Origin: Streptomyces sp. Ncost-T10-10d
GTDB taxonomy: Bacteria > Actinomycetota > Actinomycetes > Streptomycetales > Streptomycetaceae
Direction: 5' to 3'
Length of the DNA stretch: 64,000 nucleotides
NCBI RefSeq assembly: GCF_900091955.1
Contig: NZ_FMDF01000218.1
Location: 62,001-126,000, forward strand
The notes under the pieces were generated by a model. It did not search any database. It saw nothing but the letters and a program-made list of their open reading frames with translations, and had not been told where the DNA came from. Shown here in pieces: positions 40,686 to 50,358 of the stretch; the stretch's first letter is position 1, and every line of letters starts with the position of its first letter. The translations under genes and the position numbers were made by a program.

Positions 40686-41282
40686 TCAGGCGCGGCGGAC
40701 CCGCCAGAGCCATGCTGCCGTGCCAGCCATCAGGGCGAGCATCGCCAGGTTGGCCAGGAGGGCCGGGGTGCCGGCCTCCGGGCCGCCACTGGACAGGTTC
40801 CAGGTGGCGATGATGACAGTCGGCAGGACGGCGGCGAGCAGTACGCCGGTGGTCTTCTGGGCGGCGGTCCAGTGCACCGAGGTGCACAGGAGTACCGCGC
40901 CGACGACGCGGAACAGGACGCCGAACAGCGGGCCGGGGAGGTCGGGGAAGACCATCATGAACGGCATCGAGAGGGTGAGCATCAGGAGCGGGACCAGGGG
41001 GTGCACCTTGCCGCGCCGGGCGGGTGCACCGACACCGCCCCGGGTCGAGGCCCCGGCGGCCCCGTTCCCCGCCTCGGACAGCGCCGTCGCCGCGATCGTG
41101 CGAGGGTCCCCCAGCTCCGCCAGGACCTCGCCGATCGCGGCATCGGGGCGTTCGGCGCGCGTCACCTCGATGTGTTCGGCGAGGTCGGCGAGGAGTTCCT
41201 GGCGACGGTCGGCGGGGAGCGCGGAGGCCTCGCGCTCGACTGCGGAGAGGTAGTCGCGTACAAGGTCGGTGGCGGTCTTCAT
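40686..41282 (-). CDS. HAAS/DUF1700-type membrane protein paired with PadR
   Basis: 198 residues. The N-terminal ~65 residues form the helical HAAS segment (LVRDYLSAVEREASALPADR RQELLADLAEHIE; IGEVLAELGDPRTIAA). Three or four membrane spans follow (LVPLLMLTLSMPFMMVF, LFRVVGAVLLCTSVHW, VLLAAVLPTVIIA, LANLAMLALMAGTAAWLW). PadR-HAAS pairs are frequent in Gram-positive bacteria and often sense envelope stress. ATG 41282 overlaps the PadR stop (ATGA). Confidence 0.85.
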   Translation of the reverse strand: MKTATDLVRDYLSAVEREASALPADRRQELLADLAEHIEVTRAERPDAAIGEVLAELGDPRTIAATALSEAGNGAAGASTRGGVGAPARRGKVHPLVPLLMLTLSMPFMMVFPDLPGPLFGVLFRVVGAVLLCTSVHWTAAQKTTGVLLAAVLPTVIIATWNLSSGGPEAGTPALLANLAMLALMAGTAAWLWRVRRA

Positions 41283-41653
41283 GCGAGGTCTCCGGTGGAG
41301 GGGTGCGGGGTGGTCAGGAAGGCGTCGACGGCGTTGCGGAAGCCGGGCCAGACGCGGGTGAACTCGTCGAGTGCGGCCCGGCCGCTGTCGGTGAGCGCGT
41401 AGTAGCGACGGGGTGGTCCGGAGGCGGACTCCTGCCAGGTGGTGGTGACCAGGTCGTCGCGGCGGAGCCGGGAGAGCAGCGGGTAGACCGTGCCCTGGCT
41501 GGTGGCCAGGGCACCGGAGTCCTCCAAGGCATGGAGGAGTTCCACGCCGTAGCGGGGGCGGTCCCGCATCAGGGCGAGTACGCAGTACTCCAGGACACCC
41601 TTGCGCAGCTGGGTGGCTGCCCGGGCCTGCTTGGTCGAATCACCTGGTTCCAT
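41279..41653 (-). CDS. PadR-family transcriptional regulator
   Basis: 124 residues. The PadR winged helix is complete: LRKGVLEYCVLALMRDRPRY GVELLHALEDSG, GTVYPLLSRLRRDDLVTTTW, GPPRRYYALTDSGRAAL. ATG 41653 starts MEPGDSTKQ; another ATG lies 9 bases upstream. Its stop overlaps the start of the membrane protein it probably regulates. Confidence 0.92.
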   Translation of the reverse strand: MEPGDSTKQARAATQLRKGVLEYCVLALMRDRPRYGVELLHALEDSGALATSQGTVYPLLSRLRRDDLVTTTWQESASGPPRRYYALTDSGRAALDEFTRVWPGFRNAVDAFLTTPHPSTGDLA

Positions 41654-41782
41654 GCGATGCAAGATACCTGGTGGGGCAAGGGGATCGGAAGGGGGGATGC
41701 CCTTGCTCCATCGGTCTGGCGGTGTTGACGCTTGCGAAGGCCCGGCCCTGCCTGAACGCGGAGCCCTTCACCCCGGAACCGT

Positions 41783-42045
41783 GAACCCCTCGCCCTGGGT
41801 GAGGCCGGGATCGAGGGCCCGGTCATGTTCGAGGAGGGCGCGGGCGCCTCCAGCCGCCTCCACCCGCTCGAGCGCCCGAAGTTCGGCAAGCTGCTCGTCT
41901 ACGCGCGGCCGGGTGGCACCGTGCACATCTCCGAGACGTTCCGCCTCGTGCGCGGCACCCAGCACATCCTCGACGTGCTCGACGTCCTGCACGGGGCCGC
42001 CTCGCCCTGCGCGCCCACGACGGCGCGTTCGGGCGCACGGCCTGC
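41783..42045 (+). pseudogene. Relic of a serine recombinase/resolvase
   Basis: The frame reads EPLALGEAGIEGPVMFEEG, then HPLERPKFGKLLVYARPGGT VHISETFRLVRGTQHILDVLDVLH. This matches the middle of Streptomyces resolvase-type recombinases. The following LALRAHDGAF is in another frame, so there is a shift near 41993. The catalytic N-terminus and the DNA-binding C-terminus are missing. It lies in the gap before the catabolic operon. Confidence 0.75.
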
Positions 42046-42150
42046 CGACGCCCCGGTGGCGGGACAGAAAATAATGCAAGCATGCTTGCTTGTTTATGGG
42101 TCCGCTGCCATGCTCCTGGGCACACCGCCTTGCCCCGAGGGGAGTGCACT

Positions 42151-42963
42151 GTGCCCGATGTCGCCGCCCTGCTCGACGATCTGCGTGAAGAGAGCCAGGA
42201 ACTCGACGTACTCGTACGGGAGTTGAGCACCGGTAAGTGGGTCGCGCCGACCCCTTCCCCCGGCTGGAGCATCGCGCATCAGATCGCCCATCTCACCTGG
42301 ACCGACGAAGTCGCGCTGCTGGCCGCCACCGATGCCGACGCCTTCGCCCGGGAGGTCACCAAGGCGATGGAGGCCCCCGAATCCTTCGTCGACCGGGGTG
42401 CCGAGGAACTGGCCGTGCTCGCCCCGGACGCGCTCCTCGCGCGGTGGCGGGACGGGAGGGGGCGGCTCGACGCGGTGCTGCGGGCCGCTCCGGCCGGTGT
42501 TCGTATCCCCTGGTACGGGCCGCCGATGAGCGTCGCCTCGATGGCGACCGCCCGGATCATGGAGACCTGGGCACACGGCCATGACATCGCCGACACCCTC
42601 GGCGTCACCAGGACCCCCACCGCCCGGCTGCGGCACGTCGCCCGGATCGGTGTGCGGGCCAGGGACTACGCCTACCTGGCGCGGAGGATCGCGGCGCCAG
42701 AGGAGGAGTTCCGGGTCGAACTGACAGCACCCGACGGCGAGTTGATCACGTTCGGCGCGCAGGACGCGCCGCAGCGCGTCACCGGGCCGCTGGTCGACTT
42801 CTGCCTCCTCGTCACCCAGCGCGCCCACCGCGACGACCTCGCCGTCATGGCCGTCGGGCCTGACGCCGACCGGTGGCTCGACATCGCCCAGGCGTTCGCC
42901 GGGCCCGCCGGACCCGGCCGCGCACCCCGGGGAGGCGGTGCACCGAAGGGAGACGACGAGTGA
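42151..42963 (+). CDS. TIGR03084-family protein (DinB/maleylpyruvate-isomerase-like)
   Basis: 270 residues. VAALLDDLREESQELDVLVR, PTPSPGWSIAHQIAHLTWTD and MATARIMETWAHGHDIADTL give the DinB-type metal-binding bundle of TIGR03084, a family regularly found with AtuA and acyl-CoA carboxylase genes. GTG 42151 is preceded by GAGGGGAG (7 bases). Its stop overlaps the GTG of atuA-like (GTGA), so it is the first gene of the catabolic operon. A role in the pathway is inferred from context only. Confidence 0.9.
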   Translation: MPDVAALLDDLREESQELDVLVRELSTGKWVAPTPSPGWSIAHQIAHLTWTDEVALLAATDADAFAREVTKAMEAPESFVDRGAEELAVLAPDALLARWRDGRGRLDAVLRAAPAGVRIPWYGPPMSVASMATARIMETWAHGHDIADTLGVTRTPTARLRHVARIGVRARDYAYLARRIAAPEEEFRVELTAPDGELITFGAQDAPQRVTGPLVDFCLLVTQRAHRDDLAVMAVGPDADRWLDIAQAFAGPAGPGRAPRGGGAPKGDDE

Positions 42964-44732
42964 CTGGACCGCGTACCCCGGCCGACCCGTCGCAGACGAC
43001 CGAGAAGCCGCCGCGGACGACCGGACCGCTGCGGATCGGCAACGCCTCCGGGTTCTACGGCGACCGCTTCGACGCCGTACGCGAGATGCTCACCGGCGGC
43101 CCCCTCGACGTCCTCACCGGGGACTATCTCGCCGAGCTGACCATGCTCATCCTCGGCCGGAGCCGGCTCAAGGACCCCGCACACGGGTACGCCACCACCT
43201 TCCTGCGCCAGCTCGAAGAGGGCCTCGGGCTCGCCCACGAGCGCGGCGTGAAGATCGTCACCAATGCCGGAGGGCTCAATCCGGCAGGACTGGCCGACGC
43301 CGTGCGGGAGTTGGCACAGAAGGTGGGAGTGCCCGTACGGGTCGCCCATGTGGAGGGCGACAGCCTCCCCGTACCCGAGGGCTTCCTCACCGCCAACGCC
43401 TACCTCGGCGGCGCGGGGATCGCCGCCTGCCTCACCGCGGGCGCCGATGTCGTCGTCACCGGACGGGTCACCGACGCCGCCCTCGTCACCGGGCCCGCCG
43501 CCGCGCACTTCGGCTGGGGACCCGACGACCACGACGCCCTCGCCGGGGCCGTCGTCGCCGGACACGTACTGGAGTGCGGAACCCAGGCCACCGGGGGGAA
43601 TTACTCGTTCTTCCGGGGCCATGACCTGCGCCGGCCCGGCTTTCCCGTAGCCGAGCTCCATGCCGACGGGTCGTCCGTCATCACCAAGCACGACGGCACA
43701 GGCGGTGTCGTCGACATCGGCACCGTCACCGCCCAGTTGCTGTACGAGACCGGCGGCCCCCGGTACGCCGGACCGGACGTCACCGCCCGGCTCGACACCG
43801 TACGGCTGACCCAGGAAGGCCCCGACCGGGTACGGATCTCCGGCGTGCGCGGCGAGGCCCCGCCGCCCACACTCAAAGTCGGCCTCAACCGGCTCGGCGG
43901 CTGGCGCAACGAAGTCGTCTTCGTACTCACCGGGCTCGACATCGAGGCCAAGGCGCAGCTCGTCAAGGACCAGTTCGCACAGGCGCTCGACCGGTCCCGT
44001 ACCCGCCCCGCAGAGGTTCGCTGGGAGTTGGCCCGGACCGACCGGGCCGACGCCGACACCGAGGAGAGGGCCTGCGCCCTGCTCCGGCTCGTCGTCCGCG
44101 ACCAGGACCCGGAGGCCGTCGGACGCGCGGTCTCCGGCGCGGCGATCGAGCTCGCCCTCGGCAGCTACCCGGGCTTCCATGTCACCGCCCCGCCCGGAAA
44201 GGGCGCACCGTACGGGGTGTTCGAGGCAACGTACATACCGGCCGGCGAGGTCCCGCACGTCGCCGTCCTGCCGGACGGGCGGCGGGAGAGTCAGGAACAT
44301 CCCGCGCGGACGCAGCCGCTCCGGGAAGCCGCGGAGCCGTCGCTGCCCGAGCCCCTGCCGTCCGCCGGACCCACCCGGACCGCCCCGCTCGGCCGGGTCG
44401 CGGGTGCCCGCAGCGGTGACAAGGGCGGGGACGCCAACGTGGGAGTGTGGGCCGTCGGCGACGGCGCCTGGCGGTGGCTGGCCCATGAGCTGACCGTCGA
44501 ACGGTTCCGGGAGCTGCTTCCGGAGACCGCCGGTCTCACCGTCGTACGCCATGTCCTGCCGAACCTGCGTGCCCTGAACTTCGTCGTGCAGGGGCTGCTC
44601 GGCGAGGGCGTCGCCGCCCAGCACCGGTTCGACCCCCAGGCCAAGGCGGTGGGGGAGTGGCTGCGCTCCCGGCACCTCCCCATTCCCGTATCGCTGCTGG
44701 AAGCCGCCCACGCACCGGAGGTGAACGCATGA
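42960..44732 (+). CDS. AtuA-family protein (DUF1446, acyclic terpene utilisation)
   Basis: 590 residues. RIGNASGFYGDRFDAVREML, DVLTGDYLAELTMLILGR, TNAGGLNPAGLADAV, GADVVVTGRVTDAALVTGPA and GRVAGARSGDKGGDANVG are AtuA/DUF1446 hallmarks; the C-terminal AtuA-associated domain (SGDKGGDANVGVW) is fused. AtuA is required for citronellol/geraniol catabolism in Pseudomonas, but in actinobacteria homologues occur in branched acyl-CoA clusters. GTG 42960 overlaps the upstream stop, and its own stop overlaps the carboxyltransferase ATG. Confidence 0.92.
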   Translation: MTGPRTPADPSQTTEKPPRTTGPLRIGNASGFYGDRFDAVREMLTGGPLDVLTGDYLAELTMLILGRSRLKDPAHGYATTFLRQLEEGLGLAHERGVKIVTNAGGLNPAGLADAVRELAQKVGVPVRVAHVEGDSLPVPEGFLTANAYLGGAGIAACLTAGADVVVTGRVTDAALVTGPAAAHFGWGPDDHDALAGAVVAGHVLECGTQATGGNYSFFRGHDLRRPGFPVAELHADGSSVITKHDGTGGVVDIGTVTAQLLYETGGPRYAGPDVTARLDTVRLTQEGPDRVRISGVRGEAPPPTLKVGLNRLGGWRNEVVFVLTGLDIEAKAQLVKDQFAQALDRSRTRPAEVRWELARTDRADADTEERACALLRLVVRDQDPEAVGRAVSGAAIELALGSYPGFHVTAPPGKGAPYGVFEATYIPAGEVPHVAVLPDGRRESQEHPARTQPLREAAEPSLPEPLPSAGPTRTAPLGRVAGARSGDKGGDANVGVWAVGDGAWRWLAHELTVERFRELLPETAGLTVVRHVLPNLRALNFVVQGLLGEGVAAQHRFDPQAKAVGEWLRSRHLPIPVSLLEAAHAPEVNA

Positions 44733-46336
44733 CCGTCCTGCCCACCGGGCTCGACACCGCGAGCCCCGAATACGCCGCGAACCGCGCGGCCATGCTGGCC
44801 AAACTCGACGAGCTGGCCGGTGAGCACACCAAGGCGCGGGCGGGCGGCGGTGAGAAGTACGTCGAGCGGCACCGCTCGCGCGGAAAGCTCCTGGCCAGGG
44901 AGCGGATCGAGCTGCTGATCGACGAGGACACCCCGTTCCTCGAACTGTCGCCGCTCGCCGCTTGGGGCAGCGACTACGCGATCGGCGCCTCGCTCGTCAC
45001 CGGAATCGGGGTGGTGTCGGGCGTGGAGTGCCTGATCACCGCCAACGACCCGACCGTACGCGGCGGCGCCTCCAACCCCTGGACCCTGAAGAAGGCCCTG
45101 CGGGCTAACGAGATCGCCTTCGCCAACCGGCTGCCCTGCATCAGCCTCGTCGAGTCCGGGGGTGCCGATCTTCCGTCGCAGAAGGAGATCTTCATCCCGG
45201 GCGGGGCGCTGTTCCGCGACCTCACCCGGCTGTCGGCGGCCGGCATCCCGACCGTGGCCGTCGTCTTCGGGAACTCGACCGCCGGTGGGGCGTACGTCCC
45301 CGGCATGTCCGACCACACCGTCATGATCAAGGAACGGTCCAAGGTGTTCCTCGGCGGGCCGCCGCTGGTGAAGATGGCGACCGGCGAGGAGAGCGACGAC
45401 GAATCGCTCGGCGGCGCCGAGATGCACGCCCGCACCTCCGGGCTCGCCGACCACTTCGCCGTCGACGAGCAGGACGCGCTGCGCCAGGCCCGCCGGATCG
45501 TCGCCCGCCTCAACTGGCGCAAGGCACACCCGGATCCGGGACCGGCCGAACCGCCGAAGTACGACGAGGACGAGCTGATCGGCATCGTGCCCGGCGATCT
45601 GAAGGTGCCCTTCGACCCGCGCGAGGTCATCGCCCGGCTCGTCGACGGCTCCGACTTCGACGCGTTCAAGCCGCTGTACGGGACCAGCCTGGTGACCGGA
45701 TGGGCCACGCTTCACGGCTATCCCGTCGGCATCCTCGCCAATGCGCAAGGCGTGCTGTTCAGCGAGGAGTCGCAGAAGGCCGCCCAGTTCATCCAGCTCG
45801 CCAACCAGCGCGACATCCCCCTGCTCTTCCTGCACAACACCACCGGCTACATGGTCGGCAAGGAGTACGAGCAGGGCGGCATCATCAAGCACGGCGCGAT
45901 GATGATCAACGCGGTGTCGAACTCCGGGGTCCCGCATCTGTCCGTGCTGATGGGCGCCTCGTACGGGGCCGGGCACTACGGCATGTGCGGACGGGCGTAC
46001 GACCCGCGCTTCCTCTTCGCCTGGCCCAGCAGCAAGTCCGCCGTCATGGGGCCGCAACAGCTCGCCGGGGTGCTGTCCATCGTCGCCCGCGCCTCCGCCG
46101 CCGCCAAGGGACTGCCGTACGACGACAAGGCTGCCGAGGCCGACGCCGGGCTGCGCGCCATGGTCGAGCAGCAGATCGAGTCCGAGTCGCTGCCGATGTT
46201 CCTGTCCGGGCGGCTGTACGACGACGGGGTCATCGACCCGCGCGACACCAGGACCGTCCTCGGGATGTGCCTGTCCGCGATCCACACCGCCCCGGTCGAA
46301 GGCGCCCGCGGCGGCTTCGGAATCTTCCGGATGTGA
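44729..46336 (+). CDS. Acyl-CoA carboxylase, carboxyltransferase (beta) subunit
   Basis: 535 residues. It belongs to the MccB/AtuC type of biotin-dependent carboxyltransferase. Oxyanion-hole motifs are GNSTAGGAYVPGMSDH and MGASYGAGHYGMCGRAYDP; LVESGGADLPSQKEIF and LHNTTGYMVGKEYEQGGIIK are typical of methylcrotonyl/geranyl-CoA carboxylases. ATG 44729 overlaps the AtuA stop (ATGA). The substrate (3-methylcrotonyl-, geranyl- or a similar branched enoyl-CoA) cannot be decided here. Its alpha subunit, next in the operon, is frameshifted. Confidence 0.94.
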   Translation: MTVLPTGLDTASPEYAANRAAMLAKLDELAGEHTKARAGGGEKYVERHRSRGKLLARERIELLIDEDTPFLELSPLAAWGSDYAIGASLVTGIGVVSGVECLITANDPTVRGGASNPWTLKKALRANEIAFANRLPCISLVESGGADLPSQKEIFIPGGALFRDLTRLSAAGIPTVAVVFGNSTAGGAYVPGMSDHTVMIKERSKVFLGGPPLVKMATGEESDDESLGGAEMHARTSGLADHFAVDEQDALRQARRIVARLNWRKAHPDPGPAEPPKYDEDELIGIVPGDLKVPFDPREVIARLVDGSDFDAFKPLYGTSLVTGWATLHGYPVGILANAQGVLFSEESQKAAQFIQLANQRDIPLLFLHNTTGYMVGKEYEQGGIIKHGAMMINAVSNSGVPHLSVLMGASYGAGHYGMCGRAYDPRFLFAWPSSKSAVMGPQQLAGVLSIVARASAAAKGLPYDDKAAEADAGLRAMVEQQIESESLPMFLSGRLYDDGVIDPRDTRTVLGMCLSAIHTAPVEGARGGFGIFRM

Positions 46337-46344
46337 GGCCACAG

Positions 46345-48299
46345 ATGATCTCCACACTGCTCGTCGCCAACCGGGGCGAGATCGCCTGCCGGATCTTCCG
46401 CACGTGCCGTGCGCTGGGCATCGCCACCGTCGCCGTGTACTCCGACGCGGACGCCGGCGCATTGCACGTACGGGAGGCGGACACCGCCGTACGGCTGCCG
46501 GGCGCCGCCCCGTCCGACACCTATCTGCGCGGCGACCTCGTCGTACGCGCCGCGCTCGCGGCGGGCGCCGACGCCGTCCATCCCGGGTACGGCTTCCTCT
46601 CCGAGAACGCCGGATTCGCCCGTGCCGTGCAGGACGCCGGTCTCGTCTGGGTGGGGCCGCCGGTCAAGGCCATCGAGCTGATGGCGTCCAAGACCCGCGC
46701 CAAGGAGCTGATGGCCGCCGCCGGGGTGCCGCTGCTCGCGCCCGTCGACACGGAGAAGGCCACCGCCGACGACCTTCCGCTGCTGCTGAAGGCGGCGGCG
46801 GGCGGCGGCGGACGCGGCATGCGGATCGTACGGGAACGCGCAGATCTGTCGGGCGAGTTGATAGCCGCCTCCGCCGAGGCCGCTGCCGCCTTCGGGGACG
46901 GCGAGGTCTTCGCGGAGCCGTACGTGGAGCACGGCCGGCACGTCGAGGTCCAGGTCATGGCCGACGAGCACGGCGGGGTCTGGGCGCTCGGCACCCGCGA
47001 CTGCTCGCTCCAGCGCCGCCACCAGAAGGTCATCGAGGAGGCCCCCGCACCCGGCCTCGACGACGCGCTGCGGACCCGGCTGCACGATGCCGCCGTGGCT
47101 GCGGCCCGCGCCGTCGGCTACCGGGGCGCGGGCACCGTCGAGTTCCTCCTCGCCGCCGACGGACGGCCGTACTTCCTGGAGATGAACACCCGCCTCCAGG
47201 TCGAACACCCCGTCACCGAAGCCGTCTTCGGGCTCGACCTCGTCGCCCTGCAACTGCGCATCGCGGAAGGCGAACCGCTGCCCGCCACCGCACCCCCCGA
47301 GCCGCACGGCCACGCCGTCGAGGCCCGGCTCTACGCCGAGGACCCCGCCCGCGACTGGCAGCCGCAGACCGGAGCACTGCACACGCTGGAAATGCCGGAC
47401 GAACCCGGACTGCGCCTCGACACCGGATACACCGGCGGCGACACCATCGGCGTGCACTACGACCCGATGCTCGCCAAGGTCATCGCCCACGCCCCCACCC
47501 GGGGCGAAGCCGTACGCCTCCTCGCCCGCGCCCTGGAACGCGCCCGCATCCACGGACCGGTCACCAACCGCGACCTGCTCGTACGGTCCCTGCGCCACCC
47601 CGACTTCCGCGCCGCCCGCCTCGACACCGGCTTCTACGACCGCCACCTGAACACCCTCACCCCCGCCCCGGACGAAGCGGACCACCGCACCGCCGCCCTG
47701 GCCGCCGCCCTCGCCGACGCCGCCACCCGGCACCACGGCCCCGGCCCGCCCGCTTCGGCGCCTGGCGCAACATCTCCTCGCAACCCCAGGTCAAGCGCTA
47801 CCGCACCGAACCCGACGGCACCGAACACCAGGCCGCCTACCGCACCACACGCACCGGCCCCGTCCCCGAAACGGGAGAACGGGTCATCGCCGCCCGCCCC
47901 GGTCACGTCACTCTCGAAGTCGGCTCCGTCACCCGCCACTTCGCCATCACCTTCCACCGGGACCAGGTGTACGTGGACACCGCCACCGGCTCGTACACCT
48001 TCACCGCCCTGCCCCGCTTCACCGACCCCACCGACCGGACCGCGCCCGGTTCCCTGCTCGCCCCCATGCCCGGCACCGTCGTCCGCATCGCGGACGGGCT
48101 CGGGGCCGGGGCGGCGGTCGAAGCCGGGCAGCCACTGATCTGGCTGGAGGCGATGAAGATGGAACACCGCATCCTCGCCCCCGCCTCCGGCACCCTCACC
48201 GCACTGCACGCCGCCCCCGGCCTCCAGGTGGAGGTCGGCGCCCTGCTCGCCGTCGTCGCCGAACCCGCAGACCCTGAGGAGGTGGGATCTAGTGTCTGA
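46345..48299 (+). pseudogene. Acyl-CoA carboxylase alpha subunit (biotin carboxylase + BCCP), frameshifted
   Basis: From ATG 46345 the frame is a full biotin carboxylase: LLVANRGEIACRIFRTCRAL, the ATP-grasp loop KAAAGGGGRGMRIV, HVEVQVMADEHG, LEMNTRLQVEHPVTE. At about 47740-47755 the frame breaks: RFGAWRNISSQPQVKRY and the biotin attachment site LEAMKMEH are in the -1 frame, ending at 48299. The unshifted frame ends at 48138 without a biotin domain. The net change is one missing (or two extra) base in a GC run. Unless this is a sequencing slip, the enzyme cannot carry biotin. Confidence 0.85.
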
Positions 48300-48306
48300 T
48301 TCTTGC

Positions 48307-48324
48307 CTACTCATGCGCAGAGTT
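48307..48324. repeat. Left end inverted motif of the IS607-type element
   Basis: CTACTCATGCGCAGAGTT, the near-complement of the right-end motif (50344-50362), differing in the central 3-4 bases. Confidence 0.75.
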
Positions 48325-48340
48325 GGGTACGGTGATCAGC

Positions 48341-48940
48341 ATGTACCGGATCAGCGAGTTCGCACAGCGTGTTGGTCGCTCCGCTTCCACTGTTCGAAGG
48401 TGGGAGCGCGAGGGCCGTATTGCGCCGCAACGCATATCCGGACAGCGGTACTTCACCGACGCCGACGTGCGGCAGGTGCTCCAGCCCGGATTCGACGAGT
48501 CAGCGCGTCAGACCATCGTGTACTGCCGGGTGTCCTCGCCTGGACAGAAGGACGACCTCGCCTCGCAGGTACAGGCGATGGAGGAGTTCTGCCGGGGTCG
48601 CGGTCTCGCTGTCGATCAGTGGATTCGCGAAATCGGCGGCGGCATGGACCTCCAGCGGAAGAAATTCCTCGCTCTGATGGATGCGATCGAGCGGGGCGAG
48701 GTCGGCACGTTGGTGATAGCGCACGAGGACCGGCTCGCCCGGTTCGGGTTCGACTACCTCGAACACGTCGCGCGGAAGAACGGCTGCACCATCGTGGTGG
48801 CGAACCAGGAATCGCTGTCCCCGCAAGAGGAGATGGTGCAGGACCTACTGACTGTCGTGCACACCTTCTCTCGTCGCCTGGGCGGGCTTCGACGCCACGA
48901 GATGACGCTCAAGGACGAGCTGGCCAGCGGTGGCCGGTGA
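48341..48940 (+). CDS. tnpA: IS607-family serine recombinase TnpA
   Basis: 199 residues. The N-terminal MerR-like HTH is RISEFAQRVGRSASTVRRWE REGRI...ISGQRYFTDADV. The serine-recombinase core follows, with TIVYCRVSSPGQKDDLASQ (catalytic Ser about 65), IREIGGGMDLQRKKFLALMD and LVIAHEDRLARFGFDYLEHV. This small, HTH-first form is the IS607 transposase, which makes the covalent DNA intermediate for transposition. ATG 48341 is the family start. Appears intact. Its stop overlaps the tnpB GTG (GTGA). Confidence 0.93.
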   Translation: MYRISEFAQRVGRSASTVRRWEREGRIAPQRISGQRYFTDADVRQVLQPGFDESARQTIVYCRVSSPGQKDDLASQVQAMEEFCRGRGLAVDQWIREIGGGMDLQRKKFLALMDAIERGEVGTLVIAHEDRLARFGFDYLEHVARKNGCTIVVANQESLSPQEEMVQDLLTVVHTFSRRLGGLRRHEMTLKDELASGGR

Positions 48941-50358
48941 AAGTCACCCGTATCGCTTACTCGAAGAACCTCAACCAGGGCAAGTACGCCCAGCTCGACG
49001 AGCAGGCGCGACGTCTCGGCGCGGTCCGCTCGCTCGTGTGGCGTCTGTACGGGTCGGTCAGCGGCCTCGCCTGGTCGGACCGGCAGATCCGCGATGTGTG
49101 GATCGCCGACGGCACCGCACAGACCTTCGACGTCCTGGCGAACGCGTGGAAAGAGACCGTGCGGGATACGGTCGCCGACATCACCGCGAACCGAGAGGCG
49201 GCCAAGGTCAAAGTCCGCAGGGCGATCAACCAGCGCACCAAGGACGAGGGCGAGCGGAAGCGCCTGTTCACCTCACTCAAGCGCGAGACGTGGGCCGACG
49301 ACCCATTCCTGGCTCGGCAGATGCGCCGGCACTGGAAGCACGGCCGGAACCGAACCCACAACCAGATCGTGGTCCGCGCCGACCAGTACAAGACCTTCAC
49401 CCTCACCGCGGGCGGAAACATCTGGCTCGCGGTACCCGGACTGGAGCGTCGGCAGCTTGTCCGTATCCCGCTGAACACCACGGTCGCTCCGACCGGCACC
49501 CTGCGGCTGGTCCTGCGCTCGGGCAGGGTCGAGGTGCACTACGCCATCGACGCGGAAGACATGAAGTCCTCCCAACGTCCCGTCGGCACCCGCACGATCG
49601 GCGTGGACAAGGGATATTCGGAAGTCCTCACCGATTCCGACGGCCGGCACCACGGCACGCAGCTGGGCGACCTGCTGACCTCCGAGTCCGATCACCGAAA
49701 GGTCAAGAACGCCCGGCGGGCCAAGATCCGTAGCGTCGCGGAGAAGGCTGAACAGCGCGGCGACCACGCCAAAGCTCGGCGTATCCGAGACAACAACCTC
49801 GGTGCCATCAAGCGTGACCGGCGCTCCGATTCTTGGCGTTGTCGCGTCCGTGATCTGACCTTCAAGGCCGTTCACGCTGTCGCCGACAAGGCGAGCCTGA
49901 TCGTGGCCGAAGATCTCACCAAGACTTTCGCCAGTGGCAAGAAGCTGGGGAAGAACACCAACCGGCGACTCGCCGCGTGGACCAAGGGTGTCACTGCGGA
50001 AGCGCTGGAAGCCGTGTCGGACCGCAGAGGTTCTGCGGTGCGGCTGGTCAATGCTGCCTACACGTCACAAGTCGTCCCCTTTACGAACATCCCTGGTGTC
50101 CGCAAAGGAGACCGGCTTCACTGCACCGAGTGCGGGGCCGTGTGGCAAGCCGACCATGCCGGAGCGGTCAACATCCTGCACAGAGAAGGTGATCCCGACA
50201 TCACCCTGTTCACCCCGCACACACGGGTCAAGCAGCTCTTGCAGGAACGTACCGACCGCCAACGGCCCCGACTGCCGATGGGCCAGGACTCCAGCACCAG
50301 GCATCTGTGCCGGTGCGGAGAGCGAAATATCCGACTGATGCTCAACTCTGAGCAATGA
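48937..50358 (+). CDS. tnpB: TnpB RNA-guided nuclease homologue of the IS607-type element
   Basis: 473 residues. RuvC catalytic residues are present: Asp in TIGVDKGYSEVL (~223), Glu in LIVAEDLTKTF (~325) and Asp in WQADHAGAVNI (~406). The zinc finger shows only one CxxC (HCTECGAVW); the first pair expected upstream is replaced by SQVVPFTNIPGVRKGDR. TnpB proteins are ancestors of Cas12 and use an RNA from the element's right end to cut DNA. The gene runs to the right end of the element, so that RNA would overlap its 3' part. GTG 48937 overlaps the tnpA stop. Confidence 0.9.
   Translation: MKVTRIAYSKNLNQGKYAQLDEQARRLGAVRSLVWRLYGSVSGLAWSDRQIRDVWIADGTAQTFDVLANAWKETVRDTVADITANREAAKVKVRRAINQRTKDEGERKRLFTSLKRETWADDPFLARQMRRHWKHGRNRTHNQIVVRADQYKTFTLTAGGNIWLAVPGLERRQLVRIPLNTTVAPTGTLRLVLRSGRVEVHYAIDAEDMKSSQRPVGTRTIGVDKGYSEVLTDSDGRHHGTQLGDLLTSESDHRKVKNARRAKIRSVAEKAEQRGDHAKARRIRDNNLGAIKRDRRSDSWRCRVRDLTFKAVHAVADKASLIVAEDLTKTFASGKKLGKNTNRRLAAWTKGVTAEALEAVSDRRGSAVRLVNAAYTSQVVPFTNIPGVRKGDRLHCTECGAVWQADHAGAVNILHREGDPDITLFTPHTRVKQLLQERTDRQRPRLPMGQDSSTRHLCRCGERNIRLMLNSEQ

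Noticed and set aside
39295-40887. 530-codon reverse frame across the EamA gene and the following gap
   Set aside because: Gln/His/Arg-rich antisense frame; the + strand encodes a complete EamA transporter. Only the part at 40318-40685 is not explained, and it has no start or domain.
42672-47736. Long reverse frames opposite the carboxylase operon
   Set aside because: Antisense open frames typical of GC-rich coding DNA; all recognisable motifs are on the + strand.
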